Positions 43,985 to 52,774 of a stretch of 64,000 bases of DNA are shown one piece after another. How positions within the stretch are numbered: the stretch's first letter is position 1; each line of letters starts with the position of its first letter. This DNA is from JBBQVS01 sp038211295 (lineage in GTDB: Bacteria; Chloroflexota; Ktedonobacteria; Ktedonobacterales; Ktedonobacteraceae), in assembly GCA_038211295.1 (NCBI GenBank), contig JBBQVS010000006.1, positions 40,898-104,897 of the forward strand, read 5' to 3'. The notes below the pieces were generated by a model that was not told where the DNA came from, searched no databases, and saw only the letters and a program-made list of their open reading frames with translations. The position numbers and the translations under genes were made by a program.

Positions 43985-45457
43985 TTATTGGCTCAAGCCG
44001 TCTTTTAAGGGCGTGACCACCACAGATGGTACTTTCGCGTATAGCCCTTTATCAGCCGCCTTTGTCTTAGGCGTCGGTTGCCATGTCACATCGCGTTTGC
44101 CTCGTGTCCATTGCACCACCGCCCAGAAGCCGGCGGTGCTTTCAAGAATGCCAGCAATCGGCGCGACTAAAATCACCTTCGCGCCCTCAACCCAGCGTGC
44201 GCGATGCGACATCCGCGAGTCTGCAAGGTTGTACCACGTCCCGATGAAAATAGAGTTTAGCCAAAGAAAACCAACAATCACCATCCAACACATTACAGGC
44301 AATGGCAGCGACGAAGATGTATGCCGCGTAAGCAGGAGCAGACCCTGATAAAAGAGATAGAGCAGGGAGACTGTTCCTGTTGGCAAGCCAAGCGCGAAGG
44401 TAAAAATACGGTAGCGCGTTCCCCATGTCAGATGTAAGCGCAACTTGTACGGCAACTGATAAAATTCTGGCATCCGTCGCATCATTTCCATACCTTGTAA
44501 TACGCCAATAATCCAGCGAAAGCGTTGCTTGAACGCGCTCTTAAATGAAAAGGGCGGTTGTTCTAGCATCACGCATCCGTGCCAGCCGAAAATCTGTGGG
44601 CCACGTTTCAGGTAAGCAAGCACGCCGAACACATAGTCTTCCGAGATGAATGGTTGCCCATCCAGATTGCCAATATCCCAGCCTAACTCGTTTTCTAGCT
44701 CCTCGTCAATCACAAGATTGGAGCCATGCAGGTGCAATGGTGTGCCGCTCTCCATCACGTCACGACACTCAAAGCACCCAATAGGACGGTTTGCCTCCAT
44801 CGCGCGGCAGATCACGCTCGCATCCCGGTATTCCAGTGGATAGTAGATAGGCCCTTCGGTTAGCTTTTTATCTGTGGTCGCGAGATAGAGAATAAGCCGA
44901 CGCAGTTCGTTTGGCTCCATGACGCTCTCTTCGTCATAGTGAACGATAAATGTTTGACCAGATTTCCGGTTCATACCACGACGGCGCAACTCGACCATGT
45001 AGTGTAAAGCACGAGCTTTGAGTTTTGTAACCTTTGGCGTCTGGTACTCGGTTGGACAGGGTAAGACAAATCCTTGTACGCTGACAGGAACCCATGCGAA
45101 CTCGCGTTCCAGTCGTAGTTTTTGTTCAAGGGACTCCGTGACAATTTCAACACTTACTCTGGTCTTATAAAAACCTGGGTCTTCTCTCACCAACTCGACA
45201 ACATGCTGAATGCCGCGTCGGATAACCTCTGTACTCCCAACAGAGCCGCGCGTCGTTATCTGTATTTTGACAAAAGGAATGTACGGGAGAGTTTTAAGCT
45301 CTGCCGTTGAGACAGGTTCAAGCTGTCGATATCGCCGCCAGTGAAAGAAAAAGCTATGAAAGTAGGAGAGGTAACGCACGCCAATAATGCTGATAAGTGT
45401 CACAATTGGGTAGCCGATGTACCGTCCCCATTCTATTATAGGTGCAAAATGGCTCAT
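43985..45457 (-). CDS. Family 2 glycosyltransferase, egghead/BRE-3 type membrane enzyme
   Basis: 490 residues with N-terminal membrane helices (about 13-40), a GT2 catalytic core with metal motif YDEES (174-178), SED (272-274) and QRFRW (311-315, the QxxRW acceptor motif), and C-terminal helices. The best family match by motif is the egghead-like beta-1,4-mannosyl/glucosyl transferases, processive enzymes of the membrane. GGGGA stands nine bases before the ATG. Its neighbours (GH113-like, GH26, membrane protein) suggest extracellular polysaccharide production. Confidence 0.82.
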   Translation of the reverse strand: MSHFAPIIEWGRYIGYPIVTLISIIGVRYLSYFHSFFFHWRRYRQLEPVSTAELKTLPYIPFVKIQITTRGSVGSTEVIRRGIQHVVELVREDPGFYKTRVSVEIVTESLEQKLRLEREFAWVPVSVQGFVLPCPTEYQTPKVTKLKARALHYMVELRRRGMNRKSGQTFIVHYDEESVMEPNELRRLILYLATTDKKLTEGPIYYPLEYRDASVICRAMEANRPIGCFECRDVMESGTPLHLHGSNLVIDEELENELGWDIGNLDGQPFISEDYVFGVLAYLKRGPQIFGWHGCVMLEQPPFSFKSAFKQRFRWIIGVLQGMEMMRRMPEFYQLPYKLRLHLTWGTRYRIFTFALGLPTGTVSLLYLFYQGLLLLTRHTSSSLPLPVMCWMVIVGFLWLNSIFIGTWYNLADSRMSHRARWVEGAKVILVAPIAGILESTAGFWAVVQWTRGKRDVTWQPTPKTKAADKGLYAKVPSVVVTPLKDGLSQ

Positions 45458-45476
45458 GAGACGTTCTTCCCCTTTC

Positions 45477-46103
45477 TCAAGAAACCTGGTTCTCGCGTGA
45501 TTTCATTGACATGCTGCGATACGCCCGCACACCAGCAGTCGCACTACTTACATGAGCGCGACGGAATGCTTGTGAGTCGCCTAGACGTACTGGCGTTTTT
45601 TCCCGTACAGCCTGCTTCGCAACACGCTTTGTTGTGGTTCTCATGAGAATAGTACAAATGGCGAATTCGCCGAGTACCAGTATCTCGATTGCGACAAGAA
45701 AACGGTTCCATGTTTCGGGCAAGAACGCCCCCAACATGACCATAAGCGGTATAATCATGTACAACACAACAATTACTGAAGCCCCGGCGGTGTATACAAT
45801 AAGCTGCGGTATCTCCCGCAAGGCGTCCCTTTGCTCCCCTAGAGCAAGCGAGGCAACAGCAGTTACACGCTCTGTTGGCAATTCGCACATATCCTCGTCC
45901 AGAATTACGTGTAACTCTTCCTGAATTCCTGAACGTGGCGATTTGCTTGAAATCAGCGTCGGAAGCGGTGATTTATGTACTAGTTTGTTCGTGTGTATAT
46001 CTTCGTCAAGGGAGCCACTGGTACGTGCGGGCAGCGTCAACCGTTTGTACCGCGTCTGGTCTTTCTCTTGATGCACCTGGTCAGCTGCAAAATCGCGTTG
46101 CAT
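45477..46103 (-). CDS. Two-helix membrane protein of unknown function, EPS cluster
   Basis: A 110-residue charged N-terminal part is followed by two membrane helices (IVYTAGASVIVVLYMIIPLMVMLGAF and FLVAIEILVLGEFAICTILM) and a basic tail. I do not recognise the family. AAGGAT precedes the ATG. It starts the minus-strand unit that continues with the GT2 gene 19 bases on, so it may be a partner of the synthase. Confidence 0.5.
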   Translation of the reverse strand: MQRDFAADQVHQEKDQTRYKRLTLPARTSGSLDEDIHTNKLVHKSPLPTLISSKSPRSGIQEELHVILDEDMCELPTERVTAVASLALGEQRDALREIPQLIVYTAGASVIVVLYMIIPLMVMLGAFLPETWNRFLVAIEILVLGEFAICTILMRTTTKRVAKQAVREKTPVRLGDSQAFRRAHVSSATAGVRAYRSMSMKSRENQVS

Positions 46104-46352
46104 ACATGATCCTTCTCTTAAAAAAATATCCGATTCTATCGGTCAAAAGTAGCCTATTTTTGTAAAAATAATAGGGAAAATACTTCTGGTAGGAAAAAGG
46201 AAGATTATGAACAGAGGAAGAAAAAACGATAGACCTGAATGTACTACCCCTCACCATCCACATCCCCCCGGAAACTGGATGAGGGAAAAGTTTGCTCTTT
46301 CCCTCTAAACCACTTCTACTTTCAGTATAGCAATTGTGTCAATCAAAAAGAC

Positions 46353-46370
46353 TACATATCTCGATATGTA
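46353..46370. promoter_or_regulatory. Operator-like palindrome
   Basis: TACATATCTCGATATGTA: 8-bp perfect arms around TC, with partial extension outward. It is the clearest symmetric site in the long noncoding region. Confidence 0.35.
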
Positions 46371-46650
46371 CTACAGCTATGACTCTCCGCGTAGGCTCTA
46401 TACAAACTGAAACTTTTCTATTTGAAGAGACGTAAAAGCACCAGGAAGACCCGCGTGTATCGCTATAGATACGGTAGAGCAAACAAAACGAATATGATGT
46501 GGTCACGTCTACTAATTACCTTGTTAGACCCTTCTCAAGCGTCTCTCTAGTGAGTAAGTAGTATCCCTTACCTGGGTAGCATGACAAGTGTCTTTGTGTA
46601 CGAATTTTCTACACAGGTACTTCATGCGGGGACGAAGAAGCCAGGAAATA

Positions 46651-46666
46651 TCAGGTTCTCACCTGA
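46651..46666 (+). other. Small hairpin in the sigma factor upstream region
   Basis: TCAGGT-TCTC-ACCTGA (46651-46666), followed 10 bases later by GGGT-AGAT-ACCC. They may fold in a long leader of the sigma gene. Confidence 0.3.
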
Positions 46667-46799
46667 GAAGATGTAGGGTAGATACCCGACGCGAGAAGCG
46701 AGCCAATATTCTACACTATACTATACACATAAAAATATGAAGTACGTATGTATCAGTGCTCTAGTGCCAACGAACACTGAACGCCCAGCCATATAGAGT

Positions 46800-46820
46800 C
46801 CGACAAGCTGATTTTGTCGG
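46800..46820 (+). other. Leader hairpin before the sigma factor
   Basis: CCGACAA pairs with TTGTCGG (46800-46806 and 46814-46820), ending 15 bases before the ribosome site. Confidence 0.35.
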
Positions 46821-46848
46821 AAGAGTTTCCTGAAGGGAGCATGGATTT

Positions 46849-47946
46849 ATGGCTATTGTTAATCCGATCAACGACGTTCGCAGAACAAGATTGAATACAA
46901 ATACCGATACCCTAGATGTGTTTTCTTCTGCCATTTCTTCTGCCTTTGAAAAAGATACATCGTTTGTCATAGAGTCATCAGAACGTAATACCGAACCACT
47001 TGCGAAAGTGGGCATGATATTAGAGGATGACGTGCTCCCAAACGACATAGAAGATGAAGTCGGAGAAAGCGATACGGCTCGCACACGCGCCACACGAACA
47101 CTAGTAGCGCGGCAAGCAACTGGAAACGAAGATGCGTTTCAAAGCTATCTCCGCGATATTCGCGGCCTTGGTCTGCTTACACACGCAGAAGAAATAGACC
47201 TTGCACAACGGGCGGCGGCCGGTGATGAGCCATCACGTCGTAAGCTTATCGAGTCGAACCTTCGGCTAGTTATAGCCATCGCACGTCGCTACACGAGTAC
47301 CGGCGTCCCCCTGATTGACCTTATTCAAGAAGGCAATCTCGGCCTGATGCGTGCGGCGGAAAAATTCGACTATCAGCGCGGATGTCACTTTGGCACCTAT
47401 GCCACATGGTGGATACGTCAAGCCGTGAGCCGCGCAGCAGGCGAACAGTCGCGTTTGATTCACCTGCCAGAACACGTGGCGACCCGTTTGCGCAAAGTAC
47501 GTCGTATCGCGGCACAACTCTCGCAAGAAAATGGGCTTGACCCGTTGCCTGAACAGATCGCCGATGCGTGCAATATCGGTGTGAACGAGGTGATAGACCT
47601 GCTTGGCGTCATCGAACAGCCCGTTTCTCTCGACGCTCCTGTCGATGAAGAAGCGCGCTATTCGCTAGCCGATACCCTTGAAGACAGCACGACACCAGCC
47701 CCCGCCGAGACCGCATCACAACACTTGCTAGGGGAAGAACTTCACCGCGCACTGGCGATGCTGACACCCCGCGAACGAGCGGTTGTCACCTTGCGCTACG
47801 GCATTGGCGACGGGCGCAGCCGTACCTTGCTTGAGGTTGGAAAAGAGCTAGGTATCTCAAGAGAGCGTGTACGCCAGCTCGAAGTTGTTGCGCTTATGAA
47901 GCTTCGTAACGTCAATGGAAGCCTCTCACTCCGCGAGTGCGTATAA
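46849..47946 (+). CDS. Sigma-70 family factor, group 2 (RpoD-like without region 1.1)
   Basis: 365 residues. An acidic, divergent N-terminal 85 residues is followed by region 1.2 (SYLRDIRGLGLLTHAEEIDLAQRAAAGD), region 2 (NLRLVIAIARRYTSTGVPLIDLIQEGNLGLMRAAEKFDYQRGCHFGTYATWWIRQAVSRA), region 3 and region 4 (LTPRERAVVTLRYGIGDGRSRTLLEVGKELGISRERVRQLEVVALMKLR). It reads -35/-10 promoters of the housekeeping type, as an alternative factor. GGGAG lies nine bases before the ATG. The 745-base upstream region may control it. Confidence 0.93.
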   Translation: MAIVNPINDVRRTRLNTNTDTLDVFSSAISSAFEKDTSFVIESSERNTEPLAKVGMILEDDVLPNDIEDEVGESDTARTRATRTLVARQATGNEDAFQSYLRDIRGLGLLTHAEEIDLAQRAAAGDEPSRRKLIESNLRLVIAIARRYTSTGVPLIDLIQEGNLGLMRAAEKFDYQRGCHFGTYATWWIRQAVSRAAGEQSRLIHLPEHVATRLRKVRRIAAQLSQENGLDPLPEQIADACNIGVNEVIDLLGVIEQPVSLDAPVDEEARYSLADTLEDSTTPAPAETASQHLLGEELHRALAMLTPRERAVVTLRYGIGDGRSRTLLEVGKELGISRERVRQLEVVALMKLRNVNGSLSLRECV

Positions 47947-47952
47947 CGACGA

Positions 47953-48024
47953 GGAGAGAAGAAGACAGGAGAGCAGGCCAGCATATGTACATATGCTGGC
48001 CTGCTCTCCTGTCTTCTTCTCTCC
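47953..48024. repeat. Perfect 72-bp palindrome
   Basis: Positions 47953 to 48024 are exactly self-complementary about the 47988/47989 centre, 36 bp each side. Left arm GGAGAGAAGAAGACAGGAGA..., centre GCATATGTACATATGC. It starts seven bases after the sigma factor stop. It can form a long hairpin in RNA or a cruciform in DNA. It probably serves as the terminator, but it is far longer than needed. Confidence 0.9.
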
Positions 48025-48042
48025 CTTATAGTCCTATCACCC

Positions 48043-48071
48043 TCGACGCTCCCCTCGCTTTATGCTATACT
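48043..48071 (+). promoter_or_regulatory. Promoter of the GT39-like gene
   Basis: TCGACG (48043-48048), 17 bases, extended -10 TGC-TATACT (48063-48071). Confidence 0.4.
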
Positions 48072-48140
48072 ACGCCTTGACAAAGTACCAGAGGCAACAC
48101 AAAAATACCTGCAAAGCACGTTTTGTAAGAAAATTGAACA

Positions 48141-49883
48141 ATGCACACAAAAATCACTATAGCGCAAAGCCCTTCACAATGTGAAGACGCAAGAGTACGA
48201 CAAAGTGTTGTGGTACATGCTCACGCTTTTACGCCACTACTTGAAAGCATTGTTGTTCTAACGCTAGCATTTGTCGCGTTTCTGCCACGTCTGTTGCTCG
48301 CGCTACAGCTCGATATGGTTACAGACGAGGTGGTCTACATTATCAGTGGCAAGATATATCTTCCGCTCTTAGCACATGCAAAAATTGGTGCTAGTCAATG
48401 GAACTACAATTACGAACATCCTCCTCTGGTGAAGTTGCTCATCGGAACTACTATCTTTAGCAATACAGCTCTTGGTCATCCCCTATCAGAGTTGGTCGCG
48501 GGTCGCTTACCCAGCATCTTTATGGGAACACTGCTGATTGTCGCAGTCTATTTGCTTGGACGCGCTCCCTTTGGACGCTCAGTAGCACTTACCACCGCGC
48601 TGTGTCTTGCAATGAGTCCCTGGCTTGTGTATTTCAGTGCGCTGGCATACCTCGATATGACAATGACAGCACTTGTTACCATCGCGTGCCTGCTCACCTG
48701 GCACGCACTTCATCGGCCCTGGCTCTTTATTGTGATCGCGCTCTTCCTCGCGCTAGGTACCGCCAGCAAGTATACCGCCACTCTTGCTATTCCCGGTATC
48801 ATGCTTTTCACCGCCTACTATTTCTTTATCATTCGTCTCTACATGCCTGTTACACAACGTCCTCATATTCCCTGGCTCTGGTGGCTAGCGTCAATATTGC
48901 TCGCACCTATCGCGTTTTTTATCGCCGACCCCGCCATCTGGCCTCGCCCGATAGATTTGCTCACACGTAGCCTTATCTTTGAGTGGAATCATTCGGTTAC
49001 TGGACACCTGACGTTTCTCGCTGGACACTACAACCTTCACGCGCCTCACTGGACTATTCTCTATATCGTATTCGCAAAAATGAGTGCATTTGTTACAGTA
49101 CCTGCAACATTTTTCGCGGTCTATGGCCTTATACAACTGGTTCGCTTTCATAGAAAAAAGGTTTCAGCAACTGAAATCACGGCAACTGCGTTTCTCTTTT
49201 TCTGGTTACTCTCTCTTGTAAGCATGTTTAGTCTCTTAAATATCGTCGTTGGCACACACTATCATCTCCCGATAGCTGTTCCTGTCGCGCTTGCCGCAAC
49301 CACTGGACTGGCTAGCATCCTACGCACGCTCTATAGAGAATTGACAACGCCACGCGCGGTAATGGTGGTAGCTACACCAGCACTTTTGTCAACACTCCCA
49401 CGCTCCCCTGCACCTTTATATCCATTTATAACTATCGCATTACTGTTCTTCGTACTTGTCATGCCTCACTTGATTGGCTTGACAACAACATATGGCGCGG
49501 AAGGCTACACCAGCGAGTTCTTTCAAGGCGAGGATAGCACGTTGCAGGTTGCCTATCCCGGTTATCGGGAAGCGGTTCAATGGATCGCCACACAAACGCA
49601 CGGGACACAGAAGATAGGTCTGGCAATGCTTCCAGGAACCTTAGAAGATCGAAATAGTAATTCATCATGGTATAGTTACAACAGAGACCTGCCCAATAGA
49701 CTCAAGCTGAATGAGGTACACAACGGAGATACATACACACAGTATGACTATCTTGTGTGGCCCATGCACCTGGTGCAACGTGGCTTTGCCTTGCCAGACA
49801 GATGGAGTGAGAACGTGATCTATCGAGTTACGGGCGGGAATACTACCTATTGCTATGTCCTTGCACACCTTGAAACGCCATAA
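48141..49883 (+). CDS. GT39/PMT-like membrane glycosyltransferase
   Basis: 580 residues with about eleven membrane segments. The first outer loop has the acidic pair and sequence pattern of polyprenol-phosphate sugar transferases (DEVVYIISGKIYLPLLAHA, then NYEHPPLVKLLIG, and the Asp-Met-Thr of YLDMTMTALV). It probably moves mannose or glucose from a lipid carrier to a protein or glycan outside the membrane. A C-terminal extracytoplasmic domain follows residue 450. The ribosome site is weak. First of four related enzymes. Confidence 0.75.
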   Translation: MHTKITIAQSPSQCEDARVRQSVVVHAHAFTPLLESIVVLTLAFVAFLPRLLLALQLDMVTDEVVYIISGKIYLPLLAHAKIGASQWNYNYEHPPLVKLLIGTTIFSNTALGHPLSELVAGRLPSIFMGTLLIVAVYLLGRAPFGRSVALTTALCLAMSPWLVYFSALAYLDMTMTALVTIACLLTWHALHRPWLFIVIALFLALGTASKYTATLAIPGIMLFTAYYFFIIRLYMPVTQRPHIPWLWWLASILLAPIAFFIADPAIWPRPIDLLTRSLIFEWNHSVTGHLTFLAGHYNLHAPHWTILYIVFAKMSAFVTVPATFFAVYGLIQLVRFHRKKVSATEITATAFLFFWLLSLVSMFSLLNIVVGTHYHLPIAVPVALAATTGLASILRTLYRELTTPRAVMVVATPALLSTLPRSPAPLYPFITIALLFFVLVMPHLIGLTTTYGAEGYTSEFFQGEDSTLQVAYPGYREAVQWIATQTHGTQKIGLAMLPGTLEDRNSNSSWYSYNRDLPNRLKLNEVHNGDTYTQYDYLVWPMHLVQRGFALPDRWSENVIYRVTGGNTTYCYVLAHLETP

Positions 49884-49932
49884 GGCAACTATCTCTCAGC
49901 AAGCGAACTTATGCTCAACTGAAGGTAGTTGT

Positions 49933-51099
49933 ATGTCTGTTTCTACTAAAGGCTATATGAAAAATACAGTTACACGTGATATTGTCGCGCTCTTTCTTGC
50001 CACTCGTCTGCTCCTATTTATGGTTATGTACTTTGGGTATATCCTGCTTACTGCTTCCAAATATTCAAGTACACCAGTAGACACAGCGACGTTTTTTTCG
50101 CTCTGGAAGCACTGGGATGCGACATACTATCTCTCTATTGCACAACATGGCTATCGAACACCCTATGAACTAGCGTTCTTTCCGCTTTTCCCTCTATTGA
50201 CAGCGATTGTTTCCTATCCCCTCGGTAGTTGGAGCTTTCTTCTCGTTGGGACATTGCTTAGCAATGCGTCACTCCTTGCTGCGCTTTTTGTGCTCTATCA
50301 ACTCGCCACCGAAACATTCGGCGATACAGTTGGAAGACGCACACTTCTCTATCTCTGTATCTTTCCTACGGCATTCTTTTTCTTCGCCGCGTATAACGAG
50401 TCACTTTTCCTCTTGCTTACGGCAGGAACATTTCTGGCACTACGTCGCCAATGCTGGTGGCTCGCGGGGCTGCTCGGTCTGCTTGCCGCACTGACACGCT
50501 CAACAGGCATCTTTCTGGTTGTTCCCTACCTCTACGAGTTATGGCTTGTACGCAAAACGGTACTTACCACTCTCAAGGGTAGCCTCTTTGGACTGCTACC
50601 TGTTGTCTTGATACCACTCGGAACACTGCTCTACAGCCTCTATTGCTGGCATGTAAGCGGCAATCCTCTTGCCTTTGCCTCCGTACAAGCACATTGGGCC
50701 AGGCAATTCTCATGGCCTTGGCAAGGTATCTGGCAAGCACTTTTTGAACTTTTCTGGAATCAGCCATTTGGCTCTTTTTTCGAGGTACATACTCTGCTCG
50801 ATCTGAGTGCGACGCTTGGGTTTCTTGTTTTGCTTATTCTAGGTTGGCGAACGGTACATAGAAGTTATATGCTTTGGAGCGCGACACTCCTTTTCTTTAC
50901 GAGCCTGTCTTCGTCGCTGGGGCAACATGATGCGCTTATTTCAAACCAACGTTTTGTGCTGGAACTCTTCCCATGCTTTATCATCTTAGCAGTGCTGGGA
51001 ACAAAACATCCACGACTCCATCAAGCAATACTCCTCCTGTTTCCCTCGTTACTCGCGACATTAAGCCTTATCTTTATTATGAACCTGTGGATGGTATAG
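49933..51099 (+). CDS. PIG-V-like mannosyltransferase (GT76 type)
   Basis: 388 residues, about nine membrane helices. SLWKHWDATYYLSIAQHGY is the conserved acidic loop (WDxxxY) and LAFFPLFPLLTAIV the second motif of PIG-V-like enzymes. Others are AYNESLFLLLTAGTFLALR and LTRSTGIFLVVP. They use polyprenol-phosphate mannose. The frame is open to 49855, inside the preceding gene, but the ATG at 49933 has AAGG eight bases before it. It ends one base before the next gene. Confidence 0.8.
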   Translation: MSVSTKGYMKNTVTRDIVALFLATRLLLFMVMYFGYILLTASKYSSTPVDTATFFSLWKHWDATYYLSIAQHGYRTPYELAFFPLFPLLTAIVSYPLGSWSFLLVGTLLSNASLLAALFVLYQLATETFGDTVGRRTLLYLCIFPTAFFFFAAYNESLFLLLTAGTFLALRRQCWWLAGLLGLLAALTRSTGIFLVVPYLYELWLVRKTVLTTLKGSLFGLLPVVLIPLGTLLYSLYCWHVSGNPLAFASVQAHWARQFSWPWQGIWQALFELFWNQPFGSFFEVHTLLDLSATLGFLVLLILGWRTVHRSYMLWSATLLFFTSLSSSLGQHDALISNQRFVLELFPCFIILAVLGTKHPRLHQAILLLFPSLLATLSLIFIMNLWMV

Positions 51100-51100
51100 G

Positions 51101-52774
51101 ATGAAAAAGTATGCTACGCTACGTCCGTTTCTTGTCAGTATGGGAGCGTTCGTCTTATGTATTTTGGCGACAGGCGCACCACTGGCCCGACTCGCAGGCA
51201 CAACGATGCTTGCGACACTTCCCACAAGTATGCTTTTAACACTTGTAGGGACAAAGCTTCCCGCCGATCTGCACCTCACCAGCAACACACATGCATCACA
51301 GGTTACTACCAACTCGCTTGAATTTTTCGCACTTACACTTCTCGCGTATTTCTTCTACACGCTCTGTGCGTACCTCGCGCAAAAATATAGCAAAGGGGAA
51401 GCGTCTTCCGATGCTATTACGCAATCACATAGTATCAGAACATTACTGCGGCTTATCTGGATAGGGGCGGCTCTCCTAAGTGTTATCTATGTGCTGATGC
51501 CTGCGGTACTTTCGCGCGATGCTCTCGTCTACGCAGGATATGGACGTATCATTGTAGCCCATCATGCCAACCCATATTACGTGCCGCTCTCGGCATTCCC
51601 ACATGACCCGCTTCTTCAGCTCGACGATTGGCGCGATGCATTGGCAGCATATGGCCCGCTCTGGTTACTCGTATGCGCTCTCTCTACACTGGTGGCGGAC
51701 AGTTCTGTGTTACACTATCTTTTCTTTTACCGTATTTTTGGACTTGTCGCGCATCTCCTCAATATCTTTCTCGTTGCAACTATTCTGCGTAAAACGGGAC
51801 GTTCACACACACTCATCGTGATGGGAACACTGCTCTATGCATGGAATCCGCTTGTATTACTGGAGAGCTGCATGGGCGGACATAATGATAGTGTGATGGT
51901 ATCGTGTCTTCTGCTGGGTATACTATTTTACGTTCACGCTGAGCAAGACAGATTTACACATGCACGTTTGTATCTGTTGCCAATAATTGCATTCACCTGT
52001 GCCGCACTGATTAAATTTACGGCCGCTCCCGTCATCGCGTTTTATCTTGTACTTCTGGCGCGTCGTGTACTACATATCCAGGCAAAACTTGCATGTACTC
52101 TGCCTCTACCATTCATAAAATTGCGTAAGGTGGGAGTTGCACTTCTCACAAGCACACTTCTGGTGGTTGTGCTTTATATACCTTTGTGGGCAGGACACAC
52201 ACCACAAGCAATAATGACAAGTCTTGGTTCGCCGCCATCATCGCACCTAGCATTTGGCTCAACATTGCTCGCACTACAAAAAGTCGCGTTACATCAGCAA
52301 AATAACGTTATTTTGACTTTCTTCAGTAAACATAGTACATGGAATATCATAAACGGTGTGGTGGTCGGAGCCGTCTTTTGTACGTGTGTACTCTGGTTAT
52401 GGCGTAAGCCCATGTTGCGTACAATGGTGTATGCAGCACTTGCAACGCTTGGCGCATTGCTGCTTGTCACACCCTGGTTTTTCCCCTGGTATGTTTTGTG
52501 GCTTGTCGGGCTGGCAGCCACCAGTTTGCCCGAACATGGTACAAGAGTTGGACGCGCACTTATACTGGGAGCTTTGACGTTCTCGGCCTCGGCATTCTTC
52601 CTCTATCTTTTCAGGGGCTACCCACCCGTTGGAGACTGGATTGGCTTTACCAGCCTCACAACGATTGGGCCACCGCTTTTTGTCTTCTTTGTTACCCTCT
52701 TCATTAAATCAGCAAGAGTTGAAGAAAGGCAACAAAAACAGGGAATGGGACGTGTTAATCCGCCTGTCCTATAG
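51101..52774 (+). CDS. MptB/GT87-like polyprenol mannosyltransferase
   Basis: 557 residues, about 13 membrane helices. SRDALVYAGYGRIIVAHHANPYYVPLSAFPHDP corresponds to the first outer loop of alpha-mannosyltransferases of the MptA/MptB type, and AWNPLVLLESCMGGHNDSVMV is the second conserved loop. They build lipid-linked mannan in actinobacteria. One base separates it from the previous gene, so the two are coupled. Its 3' end overlaps the convergent GT87 gene by 20 bases. Confidence 0.75.
   Translation: MKKYATLRPFLVSMGAFVLCILATGAPLARLAGTTMLATLPTSMLLTLVGTKLPADLHLTSNTHASQVTTNSLEFFALTLLAYFFYTLCAYLAQKYSKGEASSDAITQSHSIRTLLRLIWIGAALLSVIYVLMPAVLSRDALVYAGYGRIIVAHHANPYYVPLSAFPHDPLLQLDDWRDALAAYGPLWLLVCALSTLVADSSVLHYLFFYRIFGLVAHLLNIFLVATILRKTGRSHTLIVMGTLLYAWNPLVLLESCMGGHNDSVMVSCLLLGILFYVHAEQDRFTHARLYLLPIIAFTCAALIKFTAAPVIAFYLVLLARRVLHIQAKLACTLPLPFIKLRKVGVALLTSTLLVVVLYIPLWAGHTPQAIMTSLGSPPSSHLAFGSTLLALQKVALHQQNNVILTFFSKHSTWNIINGVVVGAVFCTCVLWLWRKPMLRTMVYAALATLGALLLVTPWFFPWYVLWLVGLAATSLPEHGTRVGRALILGALTFSASAFFLYLFRGYPPVGDWIGFTSLTTIGPPLFVFFVTLFIKSARVEERQQKQGMGRVNPPVL

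Larger units (their letters stand above)
46104..46848. other. 745-base region without a gene
   Basis: No coding frame with a ribosome site or recognisable product. It holds a near-perfect palindrome (46353-46370), small hairpins near 46651-46666 and 46676-46687, a TATACT-like box (46717-46722) and a hairpin (46800-46820) just before the sigma factor gene. The length is unusual for this gene-dense window, and a long regulatory leader or small RNA cannot be excluded. Confidence 0.5.

Noticed and set aside
45634..45924. 96-codon plus frame in the EPS region
   Set aside because: Antisense to a membrane protein with a ribosome site and operon context.
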